From assembly GCA_031270215.1 (NCBI GenBank), contig JAISYB010000054.1, forward strand, positions 1-7,074: DNA of 7,074 nt. Direction: 5' to 3'. The DNA comes from Streptococcaceae bacterium. Lineage in GTDB: Bacteria > Bacillota > Bacilli > Lactobacillales > Streptococcaceae. The translations under genes were made by a program, and so were the position numbers. Below, piece after piece: positions 5,266-7,074 of the stretch. Each line of letters starts with the position of its first letter. Position 1 is the first letter of the stretch. Under the pieces are notes generated by a model, which was given only the letters and a program-made list of their open reading frames with translations, had not been told where the DNA came from and made no database searches.

Positions 5266-6297
5266 TTATTTCGCACCTTTTGCTTGTGCCATTACTTCTT
5301 CAACAAAATTATCTTCTTTTTTCTCAATACCATCGCCAACTTCAAAGCGTGTGAATGATTTAATCTCTGCACCAACACCTTCGAGGAATTTGCCAACTGT
5401 TTTCTTATCATCTAAGACATAAAGCTGCGCAAGCAAGGTATACTGTTGGTCAATTTGCGTATTATCAATCACAAATTTTTCTAGTTGACCTGGGATAATC
5501 TTGTCCCAAATCTTTTCAGGCTTGCCTTGTGCTGCTAATTCCTTTTCAAGCTCACCCTTAGTTGTCGCAATCACTTCGTCAGTTAATTGTAACTGAGAGC
5601 CGTAGGTTGGAATACGTAAAAGTGTTTTACCAGTACGCTTGCGATCTTCGTTTTCAATTTCCTGACGTGCCTTTAAAGCAACAACTTCAGTTTCGATGAA
5701 GTTAGGATCTAAGTCTGTATATGACAATACTTCAGGCTTCATCGCTGCGATATGCATCGCTAAATTCTTAGCTAAAGCGTCATCGCCGCCCTTAAGAATC
5801 GTCACAACACCAATACGACCACCGTTGTGTTTATAGGTTCCAAAGCTTTCATCATCATTTTTCTCAACGATTGAAAAACGACGGAACGCAATTTTTTCAC
5901 CAATTACTTGCGTTGCATTAATATAAGCTGCTTCAAGTGTTTCACCGTCCGCTGTTTTAAGCGTCAATGCTTCTTCGTTTGTTGCCGGTTTATTTTGTGC
6001 AATTAATTTCGCTGTTTCATTAACAAGTGATACAAATTGTTCATTCTTAGCAACGAAATCTGTTTCCGAATTAACTTCAACGATTGCCGCAGTGTTTCCT
6101 TCTGCAAAAATCCCTGTCAAACCTTCTGCAGCGATACGATCAGCTTTCTTAGCAGCCTTCGCCATGCCTTTTTCACGTAAAAGGGCAATCGCTTTATCCA
6201 TATCTCCATCTACTTCAACCAATGCATTTTTAGCATCCATCATTCCGACACCTGTGCGGTCACGTAATTCTTTTACTTCCTTTGCTGTTACAGCCAT
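5266..6297 (-). CDS. tsf: Elongation factor Ts
   Basis: EF-Ts is the cytoplasmic guanine-nucleotide exchange factor that releases GDP from EF-Tu during translation. The 343-residue product opens with the UBA-like N-terminal domain (residues 1-55: VKELRDRTGVGMMDAKNAL, then LREKGMAKAAKKADR). It carries the EF-Tu-contacting signature ETDFVAKN at about 79-86, then the core with HNGGRIGV and MHIAAMKPEVLSY. The C-terminal half contains the extra segment and GKPEKIWDKIIPGQLEKF characteristic of the longer EF-Ts of Streptococcaceae; most other Firmicutes proteins are near 290 residues. AGGAGG at 6306-6311 supports the ATG at 6295-6297. It lies 79 bases downstream of rpsB in the classic order and is followed by a strong terminator. 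No damage is seen. Confidence 0.98.
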   Translation of the reverse strand: MAVTAKEVKELRDRTGVGMMDAKNALVEVDGDMDKAIALLREKGMAKAAKKADRIAAEGLTGIFAEGNTAAIVEVNSETDFVAKNEQFVSLVNETAKLIAQNKPATNEEALTLKTADGETLEAAYINATQVIGEKIAFRRFSIVEKNDDESFGTYKHNGGRIGVVTILKGGDDALAKNLAMHIAAMKPEVLSYTDLDPNFIETEVVALKARQEIENEDRKRTGKTLLRIPTYGSQLQLTDEVIATTKGELEKELAAQGKPEKIWDKIIPGQLEKFVIDNTQIDQQYTLLAQLYVLDDKKTVGKFLEGVGAEIKSFTRFEVGDGIEKKEDNFVEEVMAQAKGAK

Positions 6298-6331
6298 TGT
6301 ATGAGCCTCCTAAAATATTTGTTTTATTTTC

Positions 6332-6368
6332 AAAAAAACAGCAGCTAACAAATAGTCGCTGCTGCTTT
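6332..6368 (-). terminator. Terminator-like attenuator between rpsB and tsf
   Basis: CAGCAGC and GCTGCTG form a seven-pair GC-rich stem (6339-6345 with 6358-6364) with a 12-base loop, directly followed on the minus strand by seven T residues (6332-6338). AAA/TTT can extend the stem past a one-base bulge. It starts eight bases after the rpsB stop. As tsf has no obvious promoter of its own, partial read-through probably sets the S2 to EF-Ts ratio. Confidence 0.65.
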
Positions 6369-6376
6369 AAATCTGA

Positions 6377-7074
6377 TTACTCAGCGTTTGACCCTTCTAC
6401 AACTTCAACGATTTCTTCGATTGAAATAGCTTCTGAATCATCTTCTGCTACAAAATCTGCAGCTTCAACTTGATCTTCGCCTTGATTGCCTTCGATAAAC
6501 GCATCAGCCATTTTAGCAGTGATTAATTTAACTGCACGAATTGCATCATCATTTGATGGAATAACAACATCAATCTCATCAGGATCAGAGTTGGTATCCA
6601 CCATTGCTACGATTGGAATATTTAATTTGTGCGCTTCTTGAACCGCAATTCTTTCTTTTTTAGGATCAACGATGTAGATAACATCTGGAATTCTTGGCAT
6701 TTCAGCAATACCGCCTAAGAATTTTTCAAGGCGTTCGCGTTGCTTGTTTAATAAAACAACTTCCTTTTTAGGCAATACTTCAAAAGTGCCGTCTTCTTCC
6801 ATTTTGTTGATTTGTTTTAGACGTGAGATACGTTTTTGAATAGTATCCCAGTTTGTCAACGTACCACCTAACCAACGATGGTTAACGTAGTATTGACCTG
6901 AACGGATTGCTTCTTCTTTGATTGCATCTTGTGCTTGTTTTTTTGTACCAACGAATAATGCAACACCGCCTTCTTCTGCGATATTTCTCATGTACTCGTA
7001 AGCTGAATCTACTAACTTAACTGTCTTTTGCAAGTCAATAATGTAGATTCCATTACGTTCTGTGAAGATATATT
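6377..7074 (-). CDS. rpsB: Small ribosomal subunit protein S2 (N-terminus cut off by window edge)
   Basis: Protein S2 sits in the head-body junction of the 30S subunit and assembles late, next to S1 or bS21 contacts. The frame is open to the right edge, giving 232 codons. The visible sequence begins YIFTERNGIYIIDLQKTV, which in S2 follows about 26 residues, so only the start is missing. An internal Met (about 7033) is not the real start because the conserved residues before it are in frame. Family segments include VGTKKQAQDAI, RWLGGTLTNW, LGGIAEMPRIPDVIYIVDP and VAMVDTNSDPDEIDVVIPSNDDAIRA. The acidic C-terminal tail is typical of Firmicutes. tsf follows after 79 bases containing an attenuator-like hairpin. 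The promoter and any S2-binding leader lie outside the window. Confidence 0.98.
   Translation of the reverse strand, partial: YIFTERNGIYIIDLQKTVKLVDSAYEYMRNIAEEGGVALFVGTKKQAQDAIKEEAIRSGQYYVNHRWLGGTLTNWDTIQKRISRLKQINKMEEDGTFEVLPKKEVVLLNKQRERLEKFLGGIAEMPRIPDVIYIVDPKKERIAVQEAHKLNIPIVAMVDTNSDPDEIDVVIPSNDDAIRAVKLITAKMADAFIEGNQGEDQVEAADFVAEDDSEAISIEEIVEVVEGSNAE

Noticed and set aside
6092..6473. Plus-strand frames opposite tsf and rpsB
   Set aside because: They are antisense to strongly conserved translation genes and show no independent support.

Overview
The window is low-GC Gram-positive DNA. All supported genes lie on the minus strand, so transcription runs from the right edge to the left. The right third holds the housekeeping pair rpsB (ribosomal protein S2, cut by the right edge) and tsf (elongation factor Ts). 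EF-Ts is 343 residues, the long form typical of Streptococcaceae (Enterococcus and Bacillus proteins are about 290). Together with the WxL surface-protein genes this suggests a Lactococcus-like member of Streptococcaceae. That placement is an inference from protein length and family content.

A good intrinsic terminator (about 5193-5226) ends the rpsB-tsf unit. A weaker terminator-like hairpin lies between rpsB and tsf. An AT-rich gene-free stretch of about 640 bases follows (4552-5192). It carries two promoter candidates reading toward the left, two dyads placed like operators, and a long interrupted inverted repeat in the presumed leader of the next gene.

The left two thirds is a WxL (Csc-type) cell-surface complex operon of five genes: a small WxL protein (3811-4551), a second small WxL protein (2857-3699), a membrane-anchored DUF916/DUF3324 WxL-interacting protein (1616-2671), a small LPXTG protein (1240-1590), and a large secreted protein with a pectate-lyase-like adhesive region that runs off the left edge (1-1274). 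By family knowledge, the WxL proteins attach non-covalently to the cell wall, the DUF916/DUF3324 protein binds WxL domains and peptidoglycan, sortase anchors the small LPXTG protein, and the large protein is the probable adhesin or ligand-binding part. The large gene has no in-frame ATG before its signal peptide. It starts at a TTG whose Shine-Dalgarno sequence lies inside the end of the LPXTG gene.

The most unusual material is non-coding. The 185-base gap between the second WxL gene and the DUF916/DUF3324 gene holds three hairpins. One of them has a loop that can pair with bases just downstream, giving either a pseudoknot or mutually exclusive folds. Together with the hairpin after the WxL stop, this suggests post-transcriptional partitioning of the operon, with abundant small WxL proteins and scarcer membrane and adhesin parts. 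No CRISPR array, tRNA, insertion sequence or phage gene was seen.
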